Below, in pieces: positions 19,031 through 28,051 of a stretch of DNA of 64,000 nucleotides. Position numbers and translations under genes: made by a program. The stretch is from assembly GCA_026418615.1 (NCBI GenBank), contig JAOAAY010000001.1:1-64000 (forward strand). The letters are read 5' to 3'. The DNA is from Candidatus Sumerlaeaceae bacterium (GTDB lineage: Bacteria > Sumerlaeota > Sumerlaeia > Sumerlaeales > Sumerlaeaceae). The number at the start of each line of letters is the position of its first letter. The stretch's first letter is position 1. The notes beneath the pieces are model-generated. The model was not told the origin of the DNA. It made no database searches and saw nothing but the letters and a program-made list of their open reading frames with translations.

Positions 19031-20569
19031 ATGACGATCCTGACCCTACTTGTTGCGGTGCCTGCGCTCGGCGCTCTGCTGTGCGCCTTGGCTGGCAAGA
19101 CGAACGCCAACACGGTGCGCGGTGTGGCGCTGGGCGCGACTCTCCTTCATGTTGCGCTTGCCATCGGCTTGATTGGCGCAGTGGCTGGCGGTCCGCTGAT
19201 CGAGCGCCATCTGTGGATTCCGTCTGTGGGCATCACTTACCACCTCGAAGCGGACGGTCTGAGCGCCATTCTGGTGCTCCTCACTGCTGTCATTGGGGTT
19301 GTGGCGGTTCTCATCTCTTGGAGCGAGATCCGGGAGCGCGTTGCTTCGTTCCATGTTTGGATGCTACTGCTTCTGACGGGCATTGTCTTGGTGTTCCTTG
19401 CCCGGGACATCATGCTCTTTTATTTTGGCTGGGAACTCATGCTTGTTCCCATGTTCTTCCTCATCGGCGTCTGGGGACATGAGGACAAACTCTACTCTGC
19501 CGTGAAGTTCTTTCTGTTTACCTTCGCGGGCAGCGTGTTCATGCTGATTGCCTTGCTCTATGTGTACTTCCAGTACGCGGCCCAAACGGGCACCTACTCC
19601 TTCGCGCTGGCCGACCTGATGAAAACAAGTCTGTCCCCCACCGAACAGTGGTGGGTGTTCTTGGGTTTGTTTGTGGGTTTCGCCGTCAAGATCCCGCTTT
19701 TCCCGCTGCACACTTGGCTTCCCGATGCGCACACGCAGGCGCCCACAGCCGGCAGTCTCATCCTCGCCGGTCTTTTGCTGAAAACAGGCGTGTACGGCCT
19801 GATGCGGTTTGCTATGCCCCTGACTCCGGAGGGGTACACGGCTTTCATCCCTCTTATGGCGGGGCTGGCGGTCTTTGGCATCTTTTACGGCGCTTGGGCC
19901 GCTTTTGCACAGCGAGATTTCAAGCGGCTCGTGGCGTACTCCAGCATTAGTCACCTCGGCTTTGTGGTTCTCGGCTTGGCCGTGGGCAATGCCGCGGGTT
20001 ACAAAGGCGCCGTCCTCCAGATGGTCAATCACGGGCTGGCAACAGGCGGCCTGTTTCTGATTGCCGGATTGTTGCAAGAGCGCACGCACACGCGCAGTTT
20101 CGAAATGTTTGGCGGGTTGTGGCGGCAGATCCCGACTTTGGGCGGTTTCCTGCTCTTCTTTGCTCTCGCCTCGCTGGGAATTCCGGGAACCGGCAATTTC
20201 ATTGGTGAACTTTATGTCATCGGAGGCGCCTTCAGTCGGGCTTGGTGGCTGGGAGCCGTAACCGGCTTCGGAGTGCTCTTTGCGGCTATCTATTCGCTGC
20301 GGGTGTTCCTCGCCACGATGCATGGCCCGGAGAGCAAGACATTCAGGAAACTCCATGATACCAACTGGCGTGAAAACACGGCCCTTGGGATTCTTGTGGT
20401 GCTGCTTGTCGTGATCGGCTTTTATCCGCGCACCGTCACGACGCCGCTGCATTTCGCCCCAGACCAATTGGTGCCCGCAGCGGGGCGCGATAGCCGCTCC
20501 GCGGCGGCCATGTATGGGTCCGCCCCTAAGACGGGCATGGCCGTCCACACATCAGAGGGGGCCCACTGA
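19031..20569 (+). CDS. nuoM: NADH-quinone oxidoreductase subunit M
   Basis: This is an antiporter-like proton-pumping subunit of 512 residues and about 14 helices. It has the helix-5 glutamate in LFYFGWELMLVPMFFLIG, the lysine/histidine site in KIPLFPLHTWLPDAHTQAPTAGS, and the conserved YSSISHLGFV. The ATG at 19031 is four bases after the nuoL stop; an open frame upstream lies inside nuoL and is not family-like. It overlaps nuoN by one base (TGATG). Confidence 0.96.
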   Translation: MTILTLLVAVPALGALLCALAGKTNANTVRGVALGATLLHVALAIGLIGAVAGGPLIERHLWIPSVGITYHLEADGLSAILVLLTAVIGVVAVLISWSEIRERVASFHVWMLLLLTGIVLVFLARDIMLFYFGWELMLVPMFFLIGVWGHEDKLYSAVKFFLFTFAGSVFMLIALLYVYFQYAAQTGTYSFALADLMKTSLSPTEQWWVFLGLFVGFAVKIPLFPLHTWLPDAHTQAPTAGSLILAGLLLKTGVYGLMRFAMPLTPEGYTAFIPLMAGLAVFGIFYGAWAAFAQRDFKRLVAYSSISHLGFVVLGLAVGNAAGYKGAVLQMVNHGLATGGLFLIAGLLQERTHTRSFEMFGGLWRQIPTLGGFLLFFALASLGIPGTGNFIGELYVIGGAFSRAWWLGAVTGFGVLFAAIYSLRVFLATMHGPESKTFRKLHDTNWRENTALGILVVLLVVIGFYPRTVTTPLHFAPDQLVPAAGRDSRSAAAMYGSAPKTGMAVHTSEGAH

Positions 20570-21969
20570 TGCACGATTTCCTCATGCTGCTGCCCGAATT
20601 CATTTTGTCCATCGGCGCCACTGTAGTGCTGCTTGTGGCGGCCACGCGTGAAGACGCCGGAATGCGGGAATTCGCGCGCTGGTTCTCGGTCACGATCACC
20701 GCCATGGCCGGTGTGGCTCTTGCCGCGTTGCCGCGGGGAATCGCCGAGGTGTCTTCTCATGGCTGGCTGATCAATGGGCCGCTCAATGTGATCTTTGGCC
20801 TCGTCTTTCTTGCGATCATTGCGTGGGTTCTGCTAGCCGGACGCGTACCAGAGTCGGATGCTGGAGAATGGTACAGTCTGGTGCTATTTTCAGGGATCGG
20901 AATGGTGACGCTCGCTCGGACAAGCAATTTGGCCGGTTTGTTTCTTGGCATCGAATTGCTCTCGATTGCACTGTACGCGCTCATTGCGTTCTCTTATCAG
21001 AGCCGGCTGGGGTTGCGCGGGGGCGCGATGTATCTGACGCTCGCCGGCTTTGCGAGCGGCTTCCTGGTGTTCGGTCTGGCCTTCGTTTATGCCGTTTACG
21101 GTACGCTCGATACTGCAGAGTTATCCGCCCGGGTTTTGGCGGAAGGGGTCAGAAGCCTGCCCGCCATCCTTGGATTCGGTCTGTTTTTGATTGGCGTGGC
21201 TTTCAAACTTGCCGCAGCCCCGTGCCACATGTGGGCTGCAGAGGTCTATGAGGCGGCGCCCGGGCCGATTTCTGGTTTGATTGCCTCTGCCTCCAAAGGG
21301 GCCGTCATTGCTGCTTTCATTCCCTTTCTGTTTCTTATGGGAACGCACTGGCAGATTCTCTGGCTGCTCTCAGCCGGTAGCATGCTCGTTGGCAATCTGC
21401 TGGCGCTGCGCGAGCAACGGGTGAAACGAATCCTCGCTTTCTCATCCATCGCCCACATCGGTTACCTGTTGGTAGGTTTCATGGCGGGCTACGGCGGGGC
21501 CGGCGTAACCGGAGTGCAGTCTGTAACCTTTTATGTGGTCGCTTACGCTGTCGCGATTCTTGGCGCGTTTGTCACAATCTCCGTGCTCGAGGGCGAGCGT
21601 ACCATCACGCTGCGCGATCTGCGCGGCGTCGCCAAGCGCAGTCCGGTGTTGGCAGCCTGCATGCTCGTGTTTGTGATGAGTCTCGCCGGCTTGCCGCCCA
21701 CGATCGGGATCTGGGGCAAGATTTTCCTGTTTCAGGCCAGTGTCAGTGCCAATTACCTCTGGCTGCCACTGATTGGCCTCGTGGCAAGCGCTATTGGCAT
21801 CTACTACTATTTGCGGATCATCGTCCACCTGTTCATGATGCCCTCCGACGCCTCGGCCGTTCAAGTGAGCGGGTCAGCACTTCAGACGGGCGTGTTGGTG
21901 GTGACCGCGGCTGCGACCGTCATCCTCTCTGTGTTCCCCGAAACCATGCTTCGCCTGCTCGCGCCCTGA
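20569..21969 (+). CDS. nuoN: NADH-quinone oxidoreductase subunit N
   Basis: This is the last complex I subunit, antiporter-like and proton-pumping, with 466 residues and about 13-14 helices. FLGIELLSIALYALIAF holds the helix-5 glutamate. FKLAAAPCHMWAAEVYEAAPGPISGLIASASKGA is the diagnostic NuoN loop with the pumping lysines. FSSIAHIGYLLVG is also conserved. The gene ends at 21969, opposite a convergent permease gene, with an inverted repeat across the junction. Confidence 0.96.
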   Translation: MHDFLMLLPEFILSIGATVVLLVAATREDAGMREFARWFSVTITAMAGVALAALPRGIAEVSSHGWLINGPLNVIFGLVFLAIIAWVLLAGRVPESDAGEWYSLVLFSGIGMVTLARTSNLAGLFLGIELLSIALYALIAFSYQSRLGLRGGAMYLTLAGFASGFLVFGLAFVYAVYGTLDTAELSARVLAEGVRSLPAILGFGLFLIGVAFKLAAAPCHMWAAEVYEAAPGPISGLIASASKGAVIAAFIPFLFLMGTHWQILWLLSAGSMLVGNLLALREQRVKRILAFSSIAHIGYLLVGFMAGYGGAGVTGVQSVTFYVVAYAVAILGAFVTISVLEGERTITLRDLRGVAKRSPVLAACMLVFVMSLAGLPPTIGIWGKIFLFQASVSANYLWLPLIGLVASAIGIYYYLRIIVHLFMMPSDASAVQVSGSALQTGVLVVTAAATVILSVFPETMLRLLAP

Positions 21970-22008
21970 CAGATAGGGTTGCGGCCGGGCGGCGGCGCCT
22001 CTGTCAGG
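21965..22008. terminator. inverted repeat spanning the stops of two convergent genes
   Basis: CCTGACAGA (21965-21973) and TCTGTCAGG (22000-22008) form a perfect 9-base stem around a 26-base GC-rich loop. Both stop codons (nuoN TGA at 21967-21969 and the opposing permease TGA at 22004-22006) lie in the arms. There is no U-tract on either strand, so it is not a classic intrinsic terminator. It could slow polymerase from both sides or protect 3' ends. Confidence 0.45.
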
Positions 22009-23131
22009 CGTACCAGCGGTAACTTTGGCGGAAATAGTAGGCAGCGGCCAGCGCAAATGCGATGCTGGGCAGAGTGCCCGCCACATACGGTGACACGGCA
22101 CCTGAGTGTCCAAAAGCCTGAAACACGGCACTGACAATGTAATATCCGAAGGCCCACACAACGCCCCGTCCGAAGGCTGACATCACCGTGCCGGCTCGCG
22201 TCCGAACAGCGTACGAGAATCCGATGATCATGACGATCAAAACGCCGAGAGGAAAAGTCACTTTGAGAATCAGATCGGTCATGAACTCGTACACAGGCTG
22301 CTTGCGGGCAGCCAAAATGGCGACATGGCGGCTCAGTTCGGCGAAGTTCATCTCCTCGGGCGTTTTGCGCTGCGACAGGATGTCCGGAAGGTTCTCCTCG
22401 AGATACACTGTCACTTCACCGGGATACGATTTGAACGATTGCAGATTGCCCTCGGTGTCAAACTTCCAGATGTTCGCGTTCTTGAACAGCCAGTCGGATT
22501 TCTTGCCCTCGGGATCGTTCCTGAGAAATGTCGCGGACTGAGCCTCAATGCGGCTGAGGACGATGGAAAAGTTGTCGTCCATGTCGTAGATTTGCGGTTC
22601 CACCATCCGGTTCTCGACAACCGAATAGGCCCGCAGGATATAAATTCTGTTTCCGTCACCTCGAACGAACACATTCTTTTCCGTGGTGATCTTGGATTCC
22701 GCCTTGCCTTGAATGTAACGGAGGTTGATGTAAGTGGCGCGCTGCTGAAGCGGCGGCGCCACATACTCGCTAACGAACATCGAGCAGGCGAAAACAAGAA
22801 AACCGCCGAAGAGGATCGGTGCTGCCAGCCGCAGCGAGGAAACGCCATTTGTCATGAACGCCAGAATCTCGTTGGTTCGGGCGAGGGATCCGACGGAAAA
22901 CAGAACGGCCAGCATGGACGCAAGTGGGATGATGAGGAGGAGTCGCGTCGGCAGGCTGCATAGGAAAAACTCAACCGCCTTTCCAAGCGGCGTATTATTC
23001 TCGATGATATCCTGAAACGATTCGAAAATCATCGCGACAAGGATGAGCAGCGCGCAAAACGACATCACGGCGAAGATCGACAAGGCGAATTCGCGGAAAA
23101 GATAGCGATCGAGAATCTTGATGCCGAACAC
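22004..23131 (-). CDS. lptG: LptF/LptG-type LPS export permease
   Basis: This 375-residue YjgP/YjgQ-family protein has three N-terminal helices (about 10-110), a periplasmic beta-jellyroll-like region (about 120-265) and three C-terminal helices. ILDRYLFREF at the start, SMLAVLFSVGSLARTNEILAFMTNGVS (the coupling region facing LptB) and SFYAVRT-like SYAVRTRAG near residue 310 are typical. With LptB, the LptF/LptG pair extracts LPS from the inner membrane. The GTG at 23131 is inferred from the family N-terminus; its AAGGA is only 2 bases away, so the start is uncertain. The gene follows ald by 20 bases. No partner lptF or lptB is in the window, so F versus G cannot be settled. Confidence 0.85.
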   Translation of the reverse strand: MFGIKILDRYLFREFALSIFAVMSFCALLILVAMIFESFQDIIENNTPLGKAVEFFLCSLPTRLLLIIPLASMLAVLFSVGSLARTNEILAFMTNGVSSLRLAAPILFGGFLVFACSMFVSEYVAPPLQQRATYINLRYIQGKAESKITTEKNVFVRGDGNRIYILRAYSVVENRMVEPQIYDMDDNFSIVLSRIEAQSATFLRNDPEGKKSDWLFKNANIWKFDTEGNLQSFKSYPGEVTVYLEENLPDILSQRKTPEEMNFAELSRHVAILAARKQPVYEFMTDLILKVTFPLGVLIVMIIGFSYAVRTRAGTVMSAFGRGVVWAFGYYIVSAVFQAFGHSGAVSPYVAGTLPSIAFALAAAYYFRQSYRWYA

Positions 23132-23151
23132 GGTCCTTAAGCGGGCGCTAC

Positions 23152-24267
23152 TTAGAAAAACTTCTCCACGGGTACATAGCCCGGCTTGTTGAAGGCCTCC
23201 GCCACCGGCCGGCAGGTGATCGCCCCATCCACCATGTTGACGCCCAAAGCCAACGCCGGATCTTCCATCGCGCACTTAGGGAAGCCCAAGTTGGCGATCT
23301 TCAGGGCATATGGCAGAGTGACATTGGTCAGTGCATAAGTCGAGGTCCGCCCAACCGCGCCGGGCATGTTGGCCACGCAGTAATGCACCACATGGTCCAC
23401 GATGTAAATCGGGTCGGCATGAGTCGTGGGCCGGGCCGTTTCGACACATCCGCCCTGGTCAATGGCAACATCAACAATGACAGAACCGGGCTTCATGAGC
23501 GATAACATGTCTCGCGTGACCAGTTTGGGAGCCCGGGCGCCGACAACGAGCACGGCACCAACCACCAGATCGGCGGATTTCAGGCGCGCGCGAATATTGT
23601 ACTCGTTGCTCATCAGCGTCACCACATTGGGCGGCATAATATCATCGAGATAGCGCAGCCGATCGAGCGAGACATCGAGAATCGTGACTTGCGCGCCGAG
23701 CCCGGCGGCGACTTTAGCGGCATTGGAACCGACGACGCCGCCGCCAAGAATCACCACTTCGGCCGGCGCCACGCCCGGAACCCCGCTCAAAAGGATGCCG
23801 CGGCCTTTCATCGGCTTCTCAAGATACTTGGCCCCCTCCTGAATGCTCATGCGGCCGGCAACCTCGCTCATCGGGGTCAACAGCGGCAGTTTCCCGTCCG
23901 CAGTGGCGATGGTTTCATAAGCGATGCAGGTGGCTTTCGTGGCAAGCATCCCCTCGGTCAGTTCCAGAGACGAGGCGAAATGAAAATAGGTGAAAATGAT
24001 CTGCCCCGGACGGATCCGACGAAACTCCTCGGCGAGCGGCTCCTTGACTTTCACAATCATGTCGGCACGCGCATAGACTTCGTCCGCAGTCTCCACGATT
24101 TCGGCGCCAGCACCCACATACTCCGGATCCGTGATGCCGCTGCCCTCTCCGGCCGACTTTTCGATCAACACCGTGTGGCCCGCTTTTTGAAGCGTCCTCA
24201 CTCCGGCGGGCACCATCCCGACACGGTACTCGTTATTTTTGATCTCTTTCGGAACCCCAACTATCAT
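23152..24267 (-). CDS. ald: alanine dehydrogenase
   Basis: NAD-dependent L-alanine dehydrogenase interconverts L-alanine with pyruvate and ammonia. From the ATG at 24267 the protein is 371 residues, the usual length, and the catalytic residues fall at the family positions: Arg15 (NNEYRVG), Lys75 (VKVKEP) and His96 (TYFHFASS). The NAD fold is seen at [20 protein letters not shown] near residue 170, and the substrate loop at [23 protein letters not shown] at 24274-24277 lies 6 bases upstream and settles the start against a GTG at 24285. It probably provides alanine for catabolism or nitrogen balance. Confidence 0.97.
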   Translation of the reverse strand: MIVGVPKEIKNNEYRVGMVPAGVRTLQKAGHTVLIEKSAGEGSGITDPEYVGAGAEIVETADEVYARADMIVKVKEPLAEEFRRIRPGQIIFTYFHFASSLELTEGMLATKATCIAYETIATADGKLPLLTPMSEVAGRMSIQEGAKYLEKPMKGRGILLSGVPGVAPAEVVILGGGVVGSNAAKVAAGLGAQVTILDVSLDRLRYLDDIMPPNVVTLMSNEYNIRARLKSADLVVGAVLVVGARAPKLVTRDMLSLMKPGSVIVDVAIDQGGCVETARPTTHADPIYIVDHVVHYCVANMPGAVGRTSTYALTNVTLPYALKIANLGFPKCAMEDPALALGVNMVDGAITCRPVAEAFNKPGYVPVEKFF

Positions 24268-24410
24268 CGCCTTCTCCGTCTGCACCTAATGTCGTACTAA
24301 GCGCAAAAAGCCTGTGGCCTGCCCCAAAGGCCGCCTCACGCAAGCACTGCCAATCAAGCCGTTCGCCAAACGCACGCAAGCGAATTCCCTCTCGGGTCAA
24401 CGCGCAAGGG

Positions 24411-24824
24411 TCAGCCAGTTTCGCGATCTGACCCCGGACCAGCCTCGGGCGAACCTTTCAAAAGACGCCGCTCCAGATGCTCAACCCGCTGCGATTGAAT
24501 TTGGTAGAGTTCGCGAAGCGCATGGACCTTCGCCAGCAGCAACTCAATGACGCCAATCAGCGAAAGCGTGAAAAGGGCGAACCACGCAAAAATGAACCAG
24601 AACAACAAAGTATTTCCGGCCGGTAGCAACTTGTAAACTGTAATCATGAAACCAAGACCGGAAATAAAGAGAATCACGGTGAGCCCGGACTCGTACCACT
24701 TGCGTTCCAGCACATTTCGCCAGCGATGAATGCGCCCGATGTCCTTCACTTGGATCGCAGCATCCACCTCACGCAACAGGGTGCGCGCGTCGCGTGGCAG
24801 CGGGTCCTCTTCCGGCAAGAGCAT
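24411..24824 (-). CDS. two-span membrane protein of unknown function
   Basis: The 137-residue product has two hydrophobic segments (about 47-67 and 72-97: LTVILFISGLGFMITVY, LLFWFIFAWFALFTLSLIGVI) separated by a very short loop, an amphipathic N-terminal region and a C-terminal coiled-coil-like helix (VHALRELYQIQSQRVEHLERRL). I do not recognise the family. The ATG at 24824 lacks a clear ribosome-binding site; the frame stays open upstream into nagZ, so the start is uncertain. It lies between nagZ and ald in the same direction. Confidence 0.55.
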   Translation of the reverse strand: MLLPEEDPLPRDARTLLREVDAAIQVKDIGRIHRWRNVLERKWYESGLTVILFISGLGFMITVYKLLPAGNTLLFWFIFAWFALFTLSLIGVIELLLAKVHALRELYQIQSQRVEHLERRLLKGSPEAGPGSDRETG

Positions 24825-24874
24825 GAACAAAGACTGACACTGTTTCCCAAGCGGTGCAACAAACAAGCGCAGTA

Positions 24875-26482
24875 TCACGAGGCTGGTTTCAGGGCAACCG
24901 GCAAGCGCCCGCAAAAGGAAGCCTCGCCGCACAACAGACTCGCCGTCGCCTCTTGGGCGGCTTCACTCGTGCCAAAAGCACACACATAGGCCGCCGCTCC
25001 CCGAATCTGCGTAACGGTGTAGGGGTTCCCAAAACTGACGAACACGATCGGTTTGCCCAGCGACACGAGCGACGAAAAGAAATCGGAAAACCGGGGTTCG
25101 AGGTCGGCAGTTCCGCGGTTGATGACAACTCGGGTATAGGCGCCCACGACCACGACATCGCTCGCTAAGACAATGTCGCGAGCCGCTTCTACTGCTCCGA
25201 ACTCATGCACAGCCCTCTCGTCGAGTTGCCCGCAGTGCACGCTTTTCACGCTTCCAAGCCGCGCTTCGAGATGGGCGGCAAACGAGCGCGGCTCGGTGAA
25301 ATAGGTCCGGCCGTCCTCGTCGTTGGCAAAGGTAATGACACCCGTCCGACAGCCCGGCTTGAGGGGGAGCAGATTCGGCTCAGCGCGCACGAGGGTTGTG
25401 CCTCGCATCGCGACCCTGAAGGCTGTCGCGCGGTGCTCTGCAGTGTTGAGCCGCTCAGGGAGCGACGCGAGGTCAGGTGACGGCGCGTCGAACAGGCCGC
25501 CGCGCTCTTTCATCGTGAGGATCCGACCCACAGCCTCGTCGAGTCGAGCACGGCTGATTGTACCGGCTTCAACCGCTGCGCGCAAATGGCCCACCGCGCG
25601 CGCCGGATCCTTGGGCATAAGCAACTGGTCAATTCCGGCGTTGAAAGCCTTCACTACGGCCTCGTGGGACGGAAAATGCCGCGAAATGGCCCCCATTTCG
25701 AGTGCGTCGCTCACGGCCACGCCATCGAACCGCAGTTCCTCGCGCAACAGACCCGTCATGATGCGCGGGGACAGGGTCGCAGGCCAACCGTCTGGGTCGA
25801 GGGCGGGGTACTTGAGGTGCGCCGACATGACCGCATCCACACCAGCGCTGATGGCCTCGCGGAAAGGCCTCAACTCAACCTCCTCGAGGCGCTCCCGGCT
25901 GGCTGTGACAGCGCCCAGCGTAGTGTGAGAGTCCGTCGCCGTATCACCATGACCAGGAAAATGCTTGGCGCATGTCAGCACTCGCCCGTCGTGCGATCCG
26001 CGAACAAATGCCGCACCGTGGCGCGCAACGAGCGCAGCGTCGCTGCCAAACGCGCGAACATTAATGATGGGGTTGCCCGGGTTGGTGTTCACATCCACCA
26101 CGGGAACATAATTCATATTGACTCCTATGGCGCGCGCCTCTTGCGCGATGGCGCGAGCCGCCTCGTAGGTCAGCGCTTCGTCATCCGCTGCGCCCAGAGC
26201 CATGTTGCCGACGATGTCCACCGCGCCGTATACCGTCGAGCCGATCCCCCGCTCGAAGTCTGCACTGATGATCAGCGGAATTTTGCAGGTTGCTTGCAGT
26301 TCGACCGTCTGACGAGCCAGCGTCAACGCGTCGCAATAAATCCGGACAAACCCGCCCGGATGAAGCCGCAATTCGTTGAGCGCCTGCCGTTGACTGACAA
26401 AGGTAAATACGAAAACTTGACCAATCTTCTCCTCGAGCGTCATGCGATCAAGGAGTTCCATCACGCGGGGTGATAAGGTCAT
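24875..26482 (-). CDS. nagZ: beta-N-acetylhexosaminidase, GH3 family (NagZ-like)
   Basis: This glycoside hydrolase family 3 enzyme is of the NagZ type, which removes N-acetylglucosamine from muropeptides during peptidoglycan recycling. The NagZ signature is complete: KHFPGHGDT at 173-181 and the catalytic Asp184-His186 dyad in TDSH. The nucleophile Asp259 lies in AVSDALEMGAI. At 535 residues it is longer than Proteobacterial NagZ (about 340) and carries the second alpha/beta sandwich domain (about 370-535), as in Bacillus-type enzymes. No signal peptide is seen, so it should be cytoplasmic. It follows the FG-GAP gene by 18 bases. Confidence 0.93.
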   Translation of the reverse strand: MTLSPRVMELLDRMTLEEKIGQVFVFTFVSQRQALNELRLHPGGFVRIYCDALTLARQTVELQATCKIPLIISADFERGIGSTVYGAVDIVGNMALGAADDEALTYEAARAIAQEARAIGVNMNYVPVVDVNTNPGNPIINVRAFGSDAALVARHGAAFVRGSHDGRVLTCAKHFPGHGDTATDSHTTLGAVTASRERLEEVELRPFREAISAGVDAVMSAHLKYPALDPDGWPATLSPRIMTGLLREELRFDGVAVSDALEMGAISRHFPSHEAVVKAFNAGIDQLLMPKDPARAVGHLRAAVEAGTISRARLDEAVGRILTMKERGGLFDAPSPDLASLPERLNTAEHRATAFRVAMRGTTLVRAEPNLLPLKPGCRTGVITFANDEDGRTYFTEPRSFAAHLEARLGSVKSVHCGQLDERAVHEFGAVEAARDIVLASDVVVVGAYTRVVINRGTADLEPRFSDFFSSLVSLGKPIVFVSFGNPYTVTQIRGAAAYVCAFGTSEAAQEATASLLCGEASFCGRLPVALKPAS

Positions 26483-26500
26483 GACTCCCTCCGGGGGCGT

Positions 26501-28051
26501 TCAGCGGCGGGGCGACGACAGGTAAATCAGGACTGTCTCGCGCTGCCGGGATGAAATGACGATGTCCGTGAGACCATCCGCATTCAAATCATCAAAAGAC
26601 AAGATCGAGTCTTGCGGAAGATTGATCTCCGCCGACGGTTGTCGGCGAAACCGCACGGCACCATCCGAGACATAGACCTCCGCTTTTCCCTCATCCGCTC
26701 GGAGCACCAAATCAGTGAATCCGTCGCCATTCATATCCCGCACAAAATGGACCGGCGGGTACCCACTGTAAGAGTCGGGCTTCATGCTGATCTGGAGTTC
26801 TTGCTCGGCGTCGGGTCGCCGGGAAAAACCGCTGGACCCGGCCGCGAGGTAAAATTGCAGGCGGAAGGTGATGCGGTTGGCCAACGCGAGGTCCACGATG
26901 TCTTCGGCGGATCCGAACTGGTAACTGAAGTAGGTCAGCGCAAAATCAGCGTAACCATCGCGGTTAAAGTCGTCGACCCGGACAATGCCAATCGGATCCT
27001 TGGTGACGAACCTCTCGGATTCACGAGTGGTCAATTCGCCCCGGGCGCGCTGCGCCGTGTAAAATTTCACCACCGTCCTTGGATTCACGATGTCGAGATT
27101 GCTTTGCACGACGATCGCATCGAGCAACCCGTCGCGATTGAGATCGCGGAAAGTCACATCGGCATTCGTCTCGTACGGCACATCCATAACCTGCTGGGGC
27201 TGGGACGAGAACGAAAAGTTGTTGCCCTGAAGGAACACTTCGTAGCGGTCCGCTTCGCGGCTGCCCGCGGCCGGAACGGTTTTTGTATAAACCAAATCCT
27301 GGCGCCCGTCGCCATTGGCATCGAACAGCAAAAGATTGTCTACTCCCCGCCGTGTGCCCATGAAGGCGCTGATGACCGGAACACGGGGAGCATCGGCCGT
27401 GAGAAGCCTCTGAAAGTCGAACCGGTTCGAACTTGTATAAGGAGTGCGCGGCAATTTGACAGGCTGGAACTGCAGCGGCGCGCTTTGCCGAAGGATGGCG
27501 AATCCGTTTTGCTCAGGCAAAAGCAGGTCGTCGAGGCCGTCGCCGTTCAGGTCTTGAGCAAACTCGGCATACTGAAAACGCCCGCCGGATGACTGTCCCT
27601 GAATCAGGGGTCTGTCGAGAAGCAGGGCGGGCGCGGGCGCGATCCCCTCGTTTGACAAAGGATAATAAAACACCCCCTCGGGTTTGACAAGAATAATATT
27701 GCTTGAGGCCCCGGCGCCGAGACGGGCAAAACAGTAATAGGTTTTTCCTGATGCAGTCTGCGGTGGAGAGAAATCGAGGCGCTGTTTCACCGCGTAGTTC
27801 CGGCCCTCAAGCGCTAAAATCCGCGCCACCCCGTCTTGCACCACTACAAGTTCTTTGCGGGCATCGCCAAACAAATCCACAGGGTGTACGGTGCTGCCCG
27901 CCGTGATTTCTTGACGCGGAACATCGACCGAGATCAGGCTCAGCGAGCGCCGATCACCCTGCGCCCGTTGCGTCATGAACATGAGCAGAGCAAGAGCCAA
28001 CGCCTGCGACAGCAACCGGTTTTGGGATCGGATCAGCGTTTTTCGCAACAT
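26501..28051 (-). CDS. FG-GAP/VCBS repeat exported protein (copy 1)
   Basis: The 516-residue protein has a signal peptide (about 1-32, ending QRAQG) and a beta-propeller made of FG-GAP/VCBS repeats. Six calcium-type loops of the form DxNxDGxxD are visible: DLNGDGLDD, DANGDGRQD, DLNRDGLLD, DFNRDGYAD, DMNGDGFTD and DLNADGLTD. Such propellers usually bind ligands or partners at the cell surface or in the periplasm and have no catalytic site. The start at 28051 matches the MLRK start of its relative at 48097. It overlaps the YfhO-like gene by 19 bases. Confidence 0.85.
   Translation of the reverse strand: MLRKTLIRSQNRLLSQALALALLMFMTQRAQGDRRSLSLISVDVPRQEITAGSTVHPVDLFGDARKELVVVQDGVARILALEGRNYAVKQRLDFSPPQTASGKTYYCFARLGAGASSNIILVKPEGVFYYPLSNEGIAPAPALLLDRPLIQGQSSGGRFQYAEFAQDLNGDGLDDLLLPEQNGFAILRQSAPLQFQPVKLPRTPYTSSNRFDFQRLLTADAPRVPVISAFMGTRRGVDNLLLFDANGDGRQDLVYTKTVPAAGSREADRYEVFLQGNNFSFSSQPQQVMDVPYETNADVTFRDLNRDGLLDAIVVQSNLDIVNPRTVVKFYTAQRARGELTTRESERFVTKDPIGIVRVDDFNRDGYADFALTYFSYQFGSAEDIVDLALANRITFRLQFYLAAGSSGFSRRPDAEQELQISMKPDSYSGYPPVHFVRDMNGDGFTDLVLRADEGKAEVYVSDGAVRFRRQPSAEINLPQDSILSFDDLNADGLTDIVISSRQRETVLIYLSSPRR

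Noticed and set aside
19364-20548. Long antisense frame (394 codons) opposite nuoM
   Set aside because: Gln/His/Arg/Glu-rich composition typical of the complement of a membrane-protein gene, with no ribosome-binding site or family match.
24268-24410. Attenuator or riboswitch upstream of ald
   Set aside because: Only a 5-base GGCCT/AGGCC stem followed by an interrupted T stretch; no wider fold is evident.
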